A stretch of DNA of 64,000 bases. Origin: Oscillospiraceae bacterium (GTDB taxonomy: Bacteria; Bacillota; Clostridia; Oscillospirales; Oscillospiraceae). Of this stretch, positions 32,603 through 41,089 are shown in pieces. The position numbers and the translations under genes were made by a program. The stretch covers positions 62,001 to 126,000 of the forward strand of contig SVMM01000002.1 of NCBI GenBank assembly GCA_015067435.1, written 5' to 3'. The notes below the pieces were generated by a model that searched no databases, was not told where the DNA came from, and saw nothing but the letters and a program-made list of their open reading frames with translations. The stretch's first letter is position 1. Every line of letters begins with the position of its first letter.

Positions 32603-33498
32603 ATCGTTGTCCCTTCCGTTTTTCTCCCGCGGCGTATGCGCGAGGGCTTGTGGTACGTGCCGTCCAGAACAGCCCTGCCAATGGCGTAGAGGCTATCGTA
32701 GAAAATGCTGTCGAGCACCGGCGTCCATTCGCCGGCGTCCAGCAGCGCATAGGCGTTCGCCATCCGGCGGATGGATGCGTCCAGCGTCTCCCCCAGCGCG
32801 AGCTTTACCTCGTCCGGCAGCTCGTCTCCTCTGAGGTCGAACCGCCATTTGATCGGGTTGTACGCGCCGGAGGCGCTGTCCTTTTTCAAATCGTCCGCCG
32901 CGTCGATCAGATAGATCCAGCGGCCGAGATGGTAGAAGAGCTGTCGCAGGATGCGCCGCCGCGTCTCATCCGTCTCCGGCTCCGCAAGCTCCGCGAGCAG
33001 CGACGCAAAGGGCTCCGACGCCTCGTCCAGAGAGGCGCAGCGCGCCTTTTCCAGCTTGTCCAGCTCACCGAGATGCCGCCGCGCCGCCTCGTCAAAGGCG
33101 GGCGCAAGGCCGCGCGCCTTCCGGTAGGCGCGGCGCAAAAGCAGCGCCGCAAGGCGGTATTTCAACCCGGCAAAAAAACCGTGGTCGGCGATATGGTCCT
33201 GAATCTGCCACCACGCGAGCACCACGCTGTAGTCCGCAGCGATGCAGAGCGCCTCCGTCTCGTTCAGGACACGGCATCCGCGGCAGGGATGCACCGCGCA
33301 GCGTCGGACCGCGCAGCCGGTCGGGAGGTTGAGCGAAAGCAGGATCGCCAGCAGCGTAAAATCGAAGTTCAGCAGAAACCGGGCAATCCATCCGTAGCGC
33401 CTGCCGAGCGTGTGGCACAAGCCGCAGTATGCGCTGCGGAAAAGCTCCTTCCCCGCGGTATCCAGCCGCGCCGGAGCGGGCCTGACGTAGCCGAACAC
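32599..33498 (-). CDS. DUF5685 family protein
   Basis: A 299-aa protein. The N-terminus has a Cys motif (YCGLCHTLGRRYG) and a second cluster (C within GCAVRRCAVHPCRGC), suggesting a metal or Fe-S site; the rest is predicted helical, with conserved acidic positions (IDAADDLKKDSASGAYNP) that resemble the DDxxD-like metal sites of helical isoprenoid-type folds. Function unknown. It is paired with a J-domain protein by a 4-nt overlap. Confidence 0.8.
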   Translation of the reverse strand: MFGYVRPAPARLDTAGKELFRSAYCGLCHTLGRRYGWIARFLLNFDFTLLAILLSLNLPTGCAVRRCAVHPCRGCRVLNETEALCIAADYSVVLAWWQIQDHIADHGFFAGLKYRLAALLLRRAYRKARGLAPAFDEAARRHLGELDKLEKARCASLDEASEPFASLLAELAEPETDETRRRILRQLFYHLGRWIYLIDAADDLKKDSASGAYNPIKWRFDLRGDELPDEVKLALGETLDASIRRMANAYALLDAGEWTPVLDSIFYDSLYAIGRAVLDGTYHKPSRIRRGRKTEGTTI

Positions 33499-33504
33499 GC
33501 TTCG

Positions 33505-33912
33505 CTAAAACGCGCGGGTGATCGTAAACGTCATCCCGCCGCTGCGCTTGACCTTGCGGTCGTAGAGAATGGCGGGGACGACGCCGCAGAAGAACGCCGC
33601 AATGGCGACCGCCGCGCGCAGCCCCTCGGAGGAAAGCGGCGCAGCGGCAAAATAGCCAATCAGAAACAACGCCAGCGGCAGCATATACACCAGCAGGATC
33701 ACGCCGAAAACCTGGCGGGAGGCGCTTTCCACCACGACCTTCTGCCCTGCCTGCGCGCCGATGGGATTCTCAACGACCGCGCGAACCGGCGCGACGGTGC
33801 CGCCGCATCCGGCACACTCGTGGCAATCGTGGGCACAGGCGGACTGCCGGGCGACGGAAATCTCGGCGCGTCCGTCCCGCAGGACTTTTTCAACCGTTGC
33901 GATCTGTGTCAT
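33505..33912 (-). CDS. SoxR-reducing system RseC-like membrane protein
   Basis: A 135-aa protein with an N-terminal Cys cluster (CAHDCHECAGCGG, the RseC/MucC pattern) followed by two membrane helices and a short basic end. Relatives take part in electron transfer to SoxR or in Rnf-linked systems. Here it overlaps cdaR by 4 nt, and no rnf or sox gene is nearby, so the role is open. Confidence 0.85.
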   Translation of the reverse strand: MTQIATVEKVLRDGRAEISVARQSACAHDCHECAGCGGTVAPVRAVVENPIGAQAGQKVVVESASRQVFGVILLVYMLPLALFLIGYFAAAPLSSEGLRAAVAIAAFFCGVVPAILYDRKVKRSGGMTFTITRAF

Positions 33913-35237
33913 TCTTCGTTCGTTCCTTCCGCTTCACCGCCGGTTTCCGGTCCACCCTCCGGCTCCGGCTGATTCTCCGGTTCCCCGCCCGGCTCCTCAG
34001 GCTCAGGCGCAGCGATGCGGACGGTCAGCTGATAGCTTTGCAGCGTGCCGACGTCGGGATCGCCGTCGATCCGGAGCTCCGCGGGCACCGTATAAGTCCC
34101 GCTGGCGTCCGCGACGCCGGAGAGATCGGCGACCGCGTGCACATTCTCCGGAGAGAGTCCATCCAGCACCGCGCGCGGGCCGCGCAGCGTGATGTCCAGC
34201 GACGAGGTAACGATCTCCGCAACGCGGTCCTCCGCCTCGAAGTTGACCACCTCGAAGTCCGTCACCGTCAGATCCTTCGAGGCAATGTCCCGGTTTGCGA
34301 TCGTAAGCGTCGCGGTGGTCACGCCGCTGAGATTGGTCAACCCCTCCGGGATCGGGATCTCATAGGTGAAGATGCGTTCGTCCTCAATGGTGCTCAGGTC
34401 GATCTCGCCTAGGATCAGCTCGCCGAGCTGCGCGATCTGGTTCGCATCGCCGGAGAGCGTTACGGACGAGACGTCCATCGAATAGTCAAAGCTGTCGATC
34501 CGGACGCCCGGGTGCTCGACAAATCGCACGGTCAGCGGGATATCCGTCGCCGAGATCACGGGCATTGTTACCTGCACGGTATCGCTCGCCGCGTGGATAT
34601 TGCTGTTCTCGATGAGATTGTCGTTGTAATCGTACAGCTTGTATTCCAGCAGCTCCACGATGGTGGAGCGCGCGTTGGCGATGTTCAGCGTCACCTGCGC
34701 GTAGCTCACCTGCATCACGTCGCTCTGCTGGCCCCAGATCTCCAGAGCCTTCGGCAGAAGCTGGACACTGCCCGCGACATAGCCGTCCGCCACGTTGCCG
34801 ACCAGCTTGCAGCGGATCTCCACGTCGTTCCTGCGGAACAGCTCGCCGATGCGCACGGAAACGGTGCGCACCGAGGGCGATTTGACGGAGATCTGCCGCG
34901 TGTTGGTGTCGGGCGGATAGATGATCGAGTAGGACACCGTCTGCGTGCCGGTGGAGTTGACAGAGTTGAGGTCAGCCACGAGGCGCACGCGCTCGGTATT
35001 GAAGCCGAAGACCATGCTGCGCGGCATATTGAGCACCAGATCCTCTGTCGCGTCGTCGCCGCTGATGAGCACCAGGCCCTTGTTGGCGAGCGCGGAATCG
35101 GCGTTGAAGAACTCGACGGGGATCTCGTTGATGGTCAGATCCACGTCGGCGGAGTTGTTGACATAGAACCACAAAATAAACGCGATGATGATGGAGGCTG
35201 TGATATAAAACGCTTTTCTACCGCTGCTCATCGGCAT
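33909..35237 (-). CDS. cdaR: CdaR, YbbR-domain regulator of CdaA
   Basis: A 442-aa protein with one N-terminal membrane helix (about residues 10-28) and four extracytoplasmic YbbR repeats, then a Pro/Glu/Gly-rich tail. CdaR binds and modulates the diadenylate cyclase CdaA. The start at 35237 has GGAGG at 9 nt and lies inside the cdaA 3' end (20-nt overlap). The usual third gene, glmM, is absent from this operon. Confidence 0.92.
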   Translation of the reverse strand: MPMSSGRKAFYITASIIIAFILWFYVNNSADVDLTINEIPVEFFNADSALANKGLVLISGDDATEDLVLNMPRSMVFGFNTERVRLVADLNSVNSTGTQTVSYSIIYPPDTNTRQISVKSPSVRTVSVRIGELFRRNDVEIRCKLVGNVADGYVAGSVQLLPKALEIWGQQSDVMQVSYAQVTLNIANARSTIVELLEYKLYDYNDNLIENSNIHAASDTVQVTMPVISATDIPLTVRFVEHPGVRIDSFDYSMDVSSVTLSGDANQIAQLGELILGEIDLSTIEDERIFTYEIPIPEGLTNLSGVTTATLTIANRDIASKDLTVTDFEVVNFEAEDRVAEIVTSSLDITLRGPRAVLDGLSPENVHAVADLSGVADASGTYTVPAELRIDGDPDVGTLQSYQLTVRIAAPEPEEPGGEPENQPEPEGGPETGGEAEGTNEE

Positions 35238-36117
35238 TGCCGTCCGCCTCCTTTCCATTCTTGCGCTGCCAGGGCCAGCGCAGGCGGAAGCGCTCCGCCG
35301 CTTCATCCTCGTCCGCCGACGGGATCAGCTCGTTCGTCAGCAGCTTTTCCAGCGTCTGCGCCGTCAGGTGGCGCTTGAGCATGCCGCGGATCGCGACGGA
35401 GATCGCGCCGGTCTCCTCAGAGACGATCACGACCACCGCGTCCGAGTTTTCGCTCATGCCGATGCCAGCGCGGTGGCGGGTGCCGAGGTCGCGGCTGATG
35501 TTGACGTTGTGCGACAGCGGCAGGATGCAGCCCGCGGCAAGCAGCCGCCCGTCGCGGATGATGACCGCGCCGTCGTGCATGGCAGCCTTCACAAAGAAAA
35601 TGTTCTTGAGCAGCTGGCTGGAAACCTGCGCGTCCACAATGGTGCCGGTGCGCGCGATGTCGTCCAGCTTGAGGTTGCGCTCAAACACCATCAGCATACC
35701 CGTGTGGGAGACGGACATCTCGGCGCAGGCGTCCACCGTCTGGGCGATCGTGGTCTCGATCACGCTGGTCTGCTGCGCGTGCGCAAAGGGGTTGATCGAA
35801 CCGAGCTTGCTCGACCCGACCTGCTCCAGCAGCCGCCGGATCTCCGGCTGGAAGATGACGATCAGGGCTATCACGCCCGTCGTCACGATGTTGCGCAGGA
35901 TATAGTTGATGCTGTTCAGGCGCAGCACATAGGATAAAAGCAGCACGCCGAGGAAAATCAGCACGCCGCGGCCGAGGTTCGCCGCGCGGGACACCCCGAC
36001 CAGCTTCAGGGCGCGATACAGTATAAACGCCATCAGGACAATGTCCAGCCAGTCGGTCAGCGCAATCGTCCGGACGTAGCGCAGCACGCCTTCGAGCACC
36101 ATAGTTACAACGTCCAT
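35218..36117 (-). CDS. cdaA: Diadenylate cyclase CdaA
   Basis: A 299-aa protein with three N-terminal membrane helices (residues ~10-95), a short coiled linker and a DAC domain with the catalytic DGA (AAMHDGAVIIRDG) and RHR (GTRHRAGIG) motifs. It makes c-di-AMP, which controls potassium and osmolyte homeostasis and cell-wall integrity. It is the first gene of the long operon running left, behind a clear promoter. Confidence 0.96.
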   Translation of the reverse strand: MDVVTMVLEGVLRYVRTIALTDWLDIVLMAFILYRALKLVGVSRAANLGRGVLIFLGVLLLSYVLRLNSINYILRNIVTTGVIALIVIFQPEIRRLLEQVGSSKLGSINPFAHAQQTSVIETTIAQTVDACAEMSVSHTGMLMVFERNLKLDDIARTGTIVDAQVSSQLLKNIFFVKAAMHDGAVIIRDGRLLAAGCILPLSHNVNISRDLGTRHRAGIGMSENSDAVVVIVSEETGAISVAIRGMLKRHLTAQTLEKLLTNELIPSADEDEAAERFRLRWPWQRKNGKEADGNADEQR

Positions 36118-36161
36118 CCTCTATCTCCCGTCTCATAATGCCATGTTTCCACAGTAGTCAT

Positions 36162-36190
36162 ATTCTAATATAAGCGCCATGAAAATGCAA
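36162..36190 (-). promoter_or_regulatory. Promoter upstream of cdaA
   Basis: On the minus strand TTGCAT (36185-36190) and TAGAAT (36162-36167) are 17 bp apart, ~45 bp before the cdaA start. This is probably the main promoter for the cdaA-cdaR-rseC group. Confidence 0.55.
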
Positions 36191-36236
36191 CCGGGAGAGC
36201 TGTGAATTTTCTATGAAATCTGGTTCGTTTCTTGTG

Positions 36237-37358
36237 TCACTTCGCCAATATGCCGTGCAGAATCCGCAAAAACGCGTCGATTTCCGCCTCGGTGCTGAAC
36301 GCGGATACGCTGATGCGCACCGTGCCGCCCTCCAGCGTGCCCGCGCTGCGGTGGGCAAGCGGGGCGCAGTGGTATCCGGCGCGCACCGCGACGCCGCGGC
36401 GCGCCAGCTCCTCCGCCACATCCTCGCAGCTTTTTCCGCGCACGGTGAAGGACAGCACGCCAAGCTGTGCCGTGTCCGCCTCCGCGGCGTAGACCGTGAC
36501 AGGCTCCATGCTTTGCAGACCCGCGGCGGCGCGGCGGATCAGCGCCTGCTCGTGACGGGCAATCCGCTCCGGCCCGACCCGCCGGACGAAGCGCAGGCCC
36601 GCTTCCAGCCCGGCAATTCCCGGCACGTTGTGCGTGCCCGCTTCCAAACGGTCCGGCAGGAACGGCGGCATCTCCTGATCCAGCGACGCGCTGCCCGTCC
36701 CGCCCTCCAGCAGCGGCACGGCGTCCGCGGCGCAGAGCAGCAGCCCCGTCCCCTGCGGGCCGTACAGTCCCTTGTGTCCGGGCATCGCGGCGAAGGACGC
36801 GCCGAGCGCGGTAAAGTCGAGCGGTACGACGCCCGCCGACTGGGATGCGTCCACGATCAGCGGTACGCCGGCGCTGCGGCACGCCGCGGCAATTGCTTCA
36901 ATGGGCAGGGCAAAGCCGAAAACATTGGACGCGCCCGTACACACCGCCGCGTCCGCGCCGGCGGAGAGCGCATCCCGAAACGCGCGCACGGCGCCCTCCG
37001 TGTCGAACAGCGGCGCCTGCGCGACGACCAGCTCCGCGCCGAGGGCGTGCAGCGGCCGCGTGACGGCGTTGTGCTCCCAGCCGGAGACGATCACCCTGCC
37101 TCCGCGCGGTACGAGGCTCTTGATCGCGATGTTCAGCCCGTGCGTTGCACTGGTGGTAAAAACGACCTGCTCCCGCTGCTCCACGCCAAAGAGCGGCGCG
37201 GCAATCCCCCGGCAGCGGAACAGCGTCTCCTCCGCCGCGCGGGCGCTCCGATACCCGCCGCGCCCCGGCGAACTCATCGTCTGCATGGCGCGCGCCACGG
37301 CATTGCGGACGGACGCCGGTTTTCGGAACGTGGTTGCCGCGCTGTCCAGATAGATCAT
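36237..37358 (-). CDS. Cysteine desulfurase-like class V aminotransferase
   Basis: A 373-aa PLP enzyme. Visible are the TTSATHGLNIA cofactor block, VDASQSAGVVPLDF with the PLP Asp, the Lys in AMPGHKGLYGPQGTG, and a C-terminal catalytic Cys in AGYHCAPLAHR. This is the NifS/SufS/CsdB-type or selenocysteine lyase-type group. The DUF3343 gene directly upstream is a common partner of such enzymes and suggests sulfur or selenium delivery. The start at 37358 has GTGAGG upstream; a longer form from 37379 would overlap the neighbour. Confidence 0.9.
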   Translation of the reverse strand: MIYLDSAATTFRKPASVRNAVARAMQTMSSPGRGGYRSARAAEETLFRCRGIAAPLFGVEQREQVVFTTSATHGLNIAIKSLVPRGGRVIVSGWEHNAVTRPLHALGAELVVAQAPLFDTEGAVRAFRDALSAGADAAVCTGASNVFGFALPIEAIAAACRSAGVPLIVDASQSAGVVPLDFTALGASFAAMPGHKGLYGPQGTGLLLCAADAVPLLEGGTGSASLDQEMPPFLPDRLEAGTHNVPGIAGLEAGLRFVRRVGPERIARHEQALIRRAAAGLQSMEPVTVYAAEADTAQLGVLSFTVRGKSCEDVAEELARRGVAVRAGYHCAPLAHRSAGTLEGGTVRISVSAFSTEAEIDAFLRILHGILAK

Positions 37359-37368
37359 GTCCGCCGCC

Positions 37369-37620
37369 TCACAATGCAAGCTCCTCGGAAACGCCGCCGC
37401 TCACGTGAATGACGCGCACCGGCTGTACGCCCGTCCCGCGCAGCGCGTCGGCGGCACGCCGGTACAGCCGCGCGGGGATCTGGATCGTGTAGCCGCATCC
37501 GTTCTTCGTGATGCTGTTCCCCGCCCTGCGGAGCTGGACATGGATGCCCGCGCGCTCCAGCACCTGTGCCATGCGCTGGGCATGGGTGATCGAGCGGGCG
37601 GTCAGAAGATAGTATTCCAT
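37369..37620 (-). CDS. DUF3343 putative Se/S carrier-like protein
   Basis: An 83-aa protein with the family pattern: N-terminal YLLTARSITHAQRM and a conserved Cys in NGCGYTIQIP. DUF3343 proteins are proposed to carry selenium or sulfur between desulfurase-type enzymes and users. It lies 10 nt upstream of the desulfurase, so the pair is probably one transcript. No selD or selA is seen in the window to decide between Se and S. Confidence 0.85.
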   Translation of the reverse strand: MEYYLLTARSITHAQRMAQVLERAGIHVQLRRAGNSITKNGCGYTIQIPARLYRRAADALRGTGVQPVRVIHVSGGVSEELAL

Positions 37621-37688
37621 GGTGATTCCCCCTTTACCGCATCATATGAACAGATGCGTCGCGGGGTGATGAACACCAGGCAGAGAAA

Positions 37689-37714
37689 AACCGGGGCGCT
37701 CTCGCGCCCCGGTT
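37689..37714 (-). terminator. Terminator after ispF
   Basis: An 11-bp GC-rich stem (37689-37699 with 37704-37714), a TCTC loop and a TTTTT run on the minus strand lie 20 bp after the ispF stop. Confidence 0.88.
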
Positions 37715-37733
37715 CAACGGTCCGGTTCGATGT

Positions 37734-38216
37734 TTATTGCTTTTCCAGCAGTGCTGCGGCGTGCGCCGCCATGCCCTCTCCGCGGCCCGTGAAGCCGAGC
37801 CCCTCCTCGGTCGTCGCCTTGACGCTCACCTGCGAAACGTCGATCCCCAGCGCCGCGGCGATGTTTTCGCGCATCCGGTCGCGATACGGCGCGAGCTTCG
37901 GCCGCTGCGCCAGCACGGTCGCGTCGACGTTGACCACGGCAAAACCCGCGCCGTCCAGCCGCGCAGATACCTCCCGCAGCAGCGCAACGCTGGACGCGCC
38001 GCGATACGCCTCGTCCGAATCCGGGAACAACTTTCCGATGTCGCCCAGCGCGGCGGCGCCGAGCAGCGCGTCCATCACCGCGTGCAGCAGTACGTCCGCG
38101 TCCGAGTGCCCATCAAGCCCCAGTTCGAAAGGGATCTCCACGCCGCCGAGGATCAGGGCGCGTCCCGCGGCAAGACAGTGCACGTCATATCCGTGTCCGA
38201 TCCGCAAATTCGTCAT
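37734..38216 (-). CDS. ispF: 2-C-methyl-D-erythritol 2,4-cyclodiphosphate synthase
   Basis: A 160-aa enzyme with the zinc site Asp-x-His in GYDVHCL near the N-terminus and the [20 protein letters not shown] block. It forms MEcPP in the MEP isoprenoid pathway, whose last enzyme IspH is also in the window. The start at 38216 follows GAGGGGG. It lies just beyond a terminator-like hairpin that ends ispD. Confidence 0.96.
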   Translation of the reverse strand: MTNLRIGHGYDVHCLAAGRALILGGVEIPFELGLDGHSDADVLLHAVMDALLGAAALGDIGKLFPDSDEAYRGASSVALLREVSARLDGAGFAVVNVDATVLAQRPKLAPYRDRMRENIAAALGIDVSQVSVKATTEEGLGFTGRGEGMAAHAAALLEKQ

Positions 38217-38239
38217 ATTCTGCCCCCTCACAGAAAAAA

Positions 38240-38258
38240 GGGAATCCTCACGATTCCC
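38240..38258 (-). terminator. Terminator-like hairpin at the ispD stop codon
   Basis: A 7-bp stem (gggaatc with gattccc), a 5-nt loop and six Ts on the minus strand. The stem includes the ispD stop codon, so translating ribosomes would disturb it. This could lower, but probably not abolish, transcription into ispF. Confidence 0.6.
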
Positions 38259-38976
38259 TCTTCTTCAGGATCGCCTCCGCAAAAAACATGTCGAGCGGCG
38301 TGGTGATTTTGATATTTTCCTCGGAACCTTCCGTCAAGTAGATTTCCTTGCCCATGCGCTCTACTGCTGAACAATCGTCCGTCAGCGTAACCTTTGCGTC
38401 CACCGCGGACTGCAAGGCTGCCTTCAAAAGCTGCGCGTCGAACACCTGCGGCGTCTGTACGGCGAAAAGCATCGAGCGGTCCGGCGTCTCGCGCACGATG
38501 CCGTCGACCGCGACCTTGACCGTATCCTTGACCGGAATCGCGGGAGCCGCGGCAAAGTTGACGCGCGCCGCCTCGACCACGGAATCGATCAGCTCCGGCG
38601 TCACAAACGGCCGCGCGCCGTCCTGCACCACCAGAAGATCGGCGTTTTCATTTGCCTCCAGTGCGGCGCGCAGCACGGATTCCGTGCGCGTCTTGCCGCC
38701 GGCGACGACCTTGACGGGCTTTGCGACGCCGAAGGTCTTGCACAGCTCCGCAAAGCGGACGATATCCTCCTCCCGCGCGGCAATGATGATCTCACGGATG
38801 CTTTCCGCCCGATCCATCGCCTGCAATGTGTGCACCAGCACGGGCTTGCCGCCCAGCGGAAGCAGAAGCTTGTTTTCCCCCTCCATGCGCTGCGACGAGC
38901 CGGCCGCGGCGATCAACGCCGAGCAGTACGGATGCGCCGGCCTATGGTTGGGAAACAGTTTCTTCCAAAGCTTCAT
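38248..38976 (-). CDS. ispD: 2-C-methyl-D-erythritol 4-phosphate cytidylyltransferase
   Basis: A 242-aa protein with the nucleotidyltransferase signature [26 protein letters not shown] (in parts), [11 protein letters not shown] and the C-terminal KITTPLD motif. An extra ~18-residue N-terminal segment ([17 protein letters not shown]) precedes the usual start of the fold. It couples CTP to MEP. The ATG shares one base with the carD stop (TGATG). carD-ispD-ispF is a common Firmicutes order. Confidence 0.95.
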   Translation of the reverse strand: MKLWKKLFPNHRPAHPYCSALIAAAGSSQRMEGENKLLLPLGGKPVLVHTLQAMDRAESIREIIIAAREEDIVRFAELCKTFGVAKPVKVVAGGKTRTESVLRAALEANENADLLVVQDGARPFVTPELIDSVVEAARVNFAAAPAIPVKDTVKVAVDGIVRETPDRSMLFAVQTPQVFDAQLLKAALQSAVDAKVTLTDDCSAVERMGKEIYLTEGSEENIKITTPLDMFFAEAILKKRES

Positions 38977-39470
38977 CAGACCGCCATCTCCTTTGCCAGC
39001 ATAACCGCGTTGACGCGCGCCTCCGCATCGGCATATGCCACGCTTTCCGCCAGGACGATCTCCGAAATGAGGATCTGCTTGGCGCTGTGGAGCATCTTCC
39101 GCTCCCCGTTGGATAAGCCGCGCTCGTTGTCCCTGTGCATCAGTGCCTTGATGACGCCGGCGACCTCCAACAGATCACCGCTCTTGATCCGCTCCATATT
39201 CTCGCGGTAACGGTGGTTCCAGTTAGCCGTCATATCAATGCCCAAACCGGGGATCTTCTCGATCACGGCCTCGATGTCCGCCTTGGATGAGACCGCGCGG
39301 ATGCCTATCATCTCGCTGTTGGCGGTGGGTATTTTCAACGTCAGTCCGGAGATGGGCATTTTGAAAACGTAAAACGGGATCAGCTTTCCGCTGATCTTCT
39401 CTTCCACAATACTCTCGATCACACCGGCGCCATGCATCGGGTGTACGATCTTATCCCCGATCTCGTACAC
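38976..39470 (-). CDS. CarD/CdnL-family transcription regulator
   Basis: A 164-aa protein. An N-terminal RNA polymerase-interacting domain (YEIGDKIVHPMHGAGVIE, with the ISGLTLKIP segment) is followed by a helical DNA-binding domain with the conserved W in ANWNHRYREN. It stabilises open complexes at weak promoters. The GTG at 39470 gives the usual N-terminus and good spacing to AGGAGG; a GTG four codons earlier sits on the ribosome site itself. Confidence 0.92.
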   Translation of the reverse strand: MYEIGDKIVHPMHGAGVIESIVEEKISGKLIPFYVFKMPISGLTLKIPTANSEMIGIRAVSSKADIEAVIEKIPGLGIDMTANWNHRYRENMERIKSGDLLEVAGVIKALMHRDNERGLSNGERKMLHSAKQILISEIVLAESVAYADAEARVNAVMLAKEMAV

Positions 39471-39569
39471 GCGTTTGCCCACCTCCTCTCCGTCAAAAGC
39501 ATCATTTCCCGCGCCGTTTCATCGGGCTTCGTTCGCCAACCCTAAAACAGCGCATAATTACCCATCAAA

Positions 39570-39598
39570 AGTATAGTGTACTTTTCCATTTATTTCAA
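39570..39598 (-). promoter_or_regulatory. Promoter of the carD-ispD-ispF operon
   Basis: On the minus strand TTGAAA (39593-39598), 17 bp, TATACT (39570-39575). The leader to the carD start is about 90 nt. Confidence 0.65.
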
Positions 39599-39645
39599 GG
39601 CTTTTTTTGAAATCGGCAGCTTAATTTTTCATTTAAAGGAAAAAA

Positions 39646-39670
39646 GCGGGCATCCTCTCGGGATGCCCGC
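39646..39670 (-). terminator. Terminator after the CoA-transferase gene
   Basis: A 10-bp stem (gcgggcatcc, 39646-39655, with 39661-39670), a 5-nt loop and TTTTTT on the minus strand, 16 bp past the stop. Confidence 0.9.
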
Positions 39671-39686
39671 CGGAAAGCGTTGGATT

Positions 39687-41027
39687 TTACTTGTTGGTGC
39701 GGCGCCAGATGTGCATTTTCTCCGCCTCGGCGATCAGCTCCTCGCGGAAATCGGGGTGCGCGATGGAGATCAGCGCCTCCGCCCTCTCCCACGTGGAGAG
39801 GCCCTTGAGGTTGACCATGCCGTACTCGGTGACGACATACTGCGTGCAGGAGCGCGGATCGGTGGCGATGGAGCCGGGCGTCAGCGTCGGAACGATGCGG
39901 CTCTTGACCGTGCCGTCCTTGCCCTTGACCGTGGAGGACATGCAGATAAAGCTCTTGCCGCCCTTGGACAGGTACGCGCCCATGCAGAAGTCGAGCTGTC
40001 CGCCCGTGCCGGAGATGTGCTTGATACCGGCGGACTCGGCGTTGACCTGACCAAACAGATCGCAGTCGATGGCATTGTTGATGGAGATGAAGTTGTCGAT
40101 CTGGGCGATGACGCGCACGTCGTTGGTGTAGTCGACCGGCGCCGCCATGACGTCCGGATTGCGATTCATGTAATCGTACATCTTCTGCGTGCCCGCGGCA
40201 AACGCGTAGACCTGGCGGCCCTTGTCGATTGCCTTGCTCTTGCCCGTGATCTTGCCGGCGAGCGCAAGGTCGACAAAACCGTCGACATACATCTCAGTAT
40301 GCGCGGAGAGGTCCTTCAAATCGGAGGTCGCCAGCACGGAACCGATGGTGTTCGGCATACCGCCGATGCCGAGCTGGAGGCACGCGCCGTTCGGGATCTC
40401 CGGAACGACGAGGTTCGCCACCGCGACGTCGACCGGCGTCGGGTCCGCGGCGGGCGGCAGCGCGCCGACGGCGGGATTCTCGCCCTCGACAACGTAGTCG
40501 ACGTCCTTGATGTTGATCTCGGTGCCCGTCAGGCCGAAGACCCAGGGCTGGTTGGTGTTGACCTCAACGATGATCTTCTTCGCGCGCGCGAGCATGTCGG
40601 CGATGTGCGAGGCGCCCAGCGCAAAGCTGAAATTGCCGTGGGCGTCCATGGGCGTGACCTGGATCATGGCGACGTCCACGTTTGCGTTGCCGTCGCGGTA
40701 GAAGCGCGGCAGCTCGCTGTAGCGCATCGGGGAGAAGAAGCCCTTTCCCGCCGAGATGATCTTGCGGTCGACGCCGGTGCAGTGCCAGGAGTGCCAGATG
40801 AAGTGCCCCTCGCCATTTTCCGCCTCGGCGACCGCCGGCATCCACAGCGTCACGCCGCCGCGGAACTTGACGTCCGTCAGCTCGTCGCGGCGCTTGGCGA
40901 GCGCCTTGTCAAGCGTGTAGGGATGGTTGGTGCACCAGCCGTAGTCCACCCAGTCCCCGGACTTGACGATCTTGACCGCCTCCTCGGCGGTGGTCAGCTT
41001 TTGTTGATAGAGCGCGGCATAATCCAT
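39687..41027 (-). CDS. Butyryl-CoA:acetate-type CoA-transferase
   Basis: A 446-aa protein of the acetyl-CoA hydrolase/4-hydroxybutyrate CoA-transferase family. Seen are the [11 protein letters not shown] segment, the catalytic Glu region QVNAESAG, the GTGGQLDF oxyanion-loop motif and [11 protein letters not shown] near the C-terminus. In gut Clostridia this family includes But, which moves CoA from butyryl-CoA to acetate as the last step of butyrate formation; 4-hydroxybutyrate or propionate transferases are close alternatives. The start at 41027 follows CGGAGG. It is bracketed by terminators and stands alone. Confidence 0.85.
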   Translation of the reverse strand: MDYAALYQQKLTTAEEAVKIVKSGDWVDYGWCTNHPYTLDKALAKRRDELTDVKFRGGVTLWMPAVAEAENGEGHFIWHSWHCTGVDRKIISAGKGFFSPMRYSELPRFYRDGNANVDVAMIQVTPMDAHGNFSFALGASHIADMLARAKKIIVEVNTNQPWVFGLTGTEINIKDVDYVVEGENPAVGALPPAADPTPVDVAVANLVVPEIPNGACLQLGIGGMPNTIGSVLATSDLKDLSAHTEMYVDGFVDLALAGKITGKSKAIDKGRQVYAFAAGTQKMYDYMNRNPDVMAAPVDYTNDVRVIAQIDNFISINNAIDCDLFGQVNAESAGIKHISGTGGQLDFCMGAYLSKGGKSFICMSSTVKGKDGTVKSRIVPTLTPGSIATDPRSCTQYVVTEYGMVNLKGLSTWERAEALISIAHPDFREELIAEAEKMHIWRRTNK

Positions 41028-41051
41028 GATAATACCTCCGTTGCATTTCAA

Positions 41052-41080
41052 AAAAGGGACAGGCATTGCCTGTCCCTTTT
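41052..41080 (-). terminator. Terminator between ispH/rpsA and the CoA-transferase
   Basis: A 13-bp stem (aaaagggacaggc with its complement), a 3-nt loop and a TTTTTT run on the minus strand, starting 10 bp after the upstream stop and ending 24 bp before the next ATG. Confidence 0.9.
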
Positions 41081-41089
41081 CAATTATGA

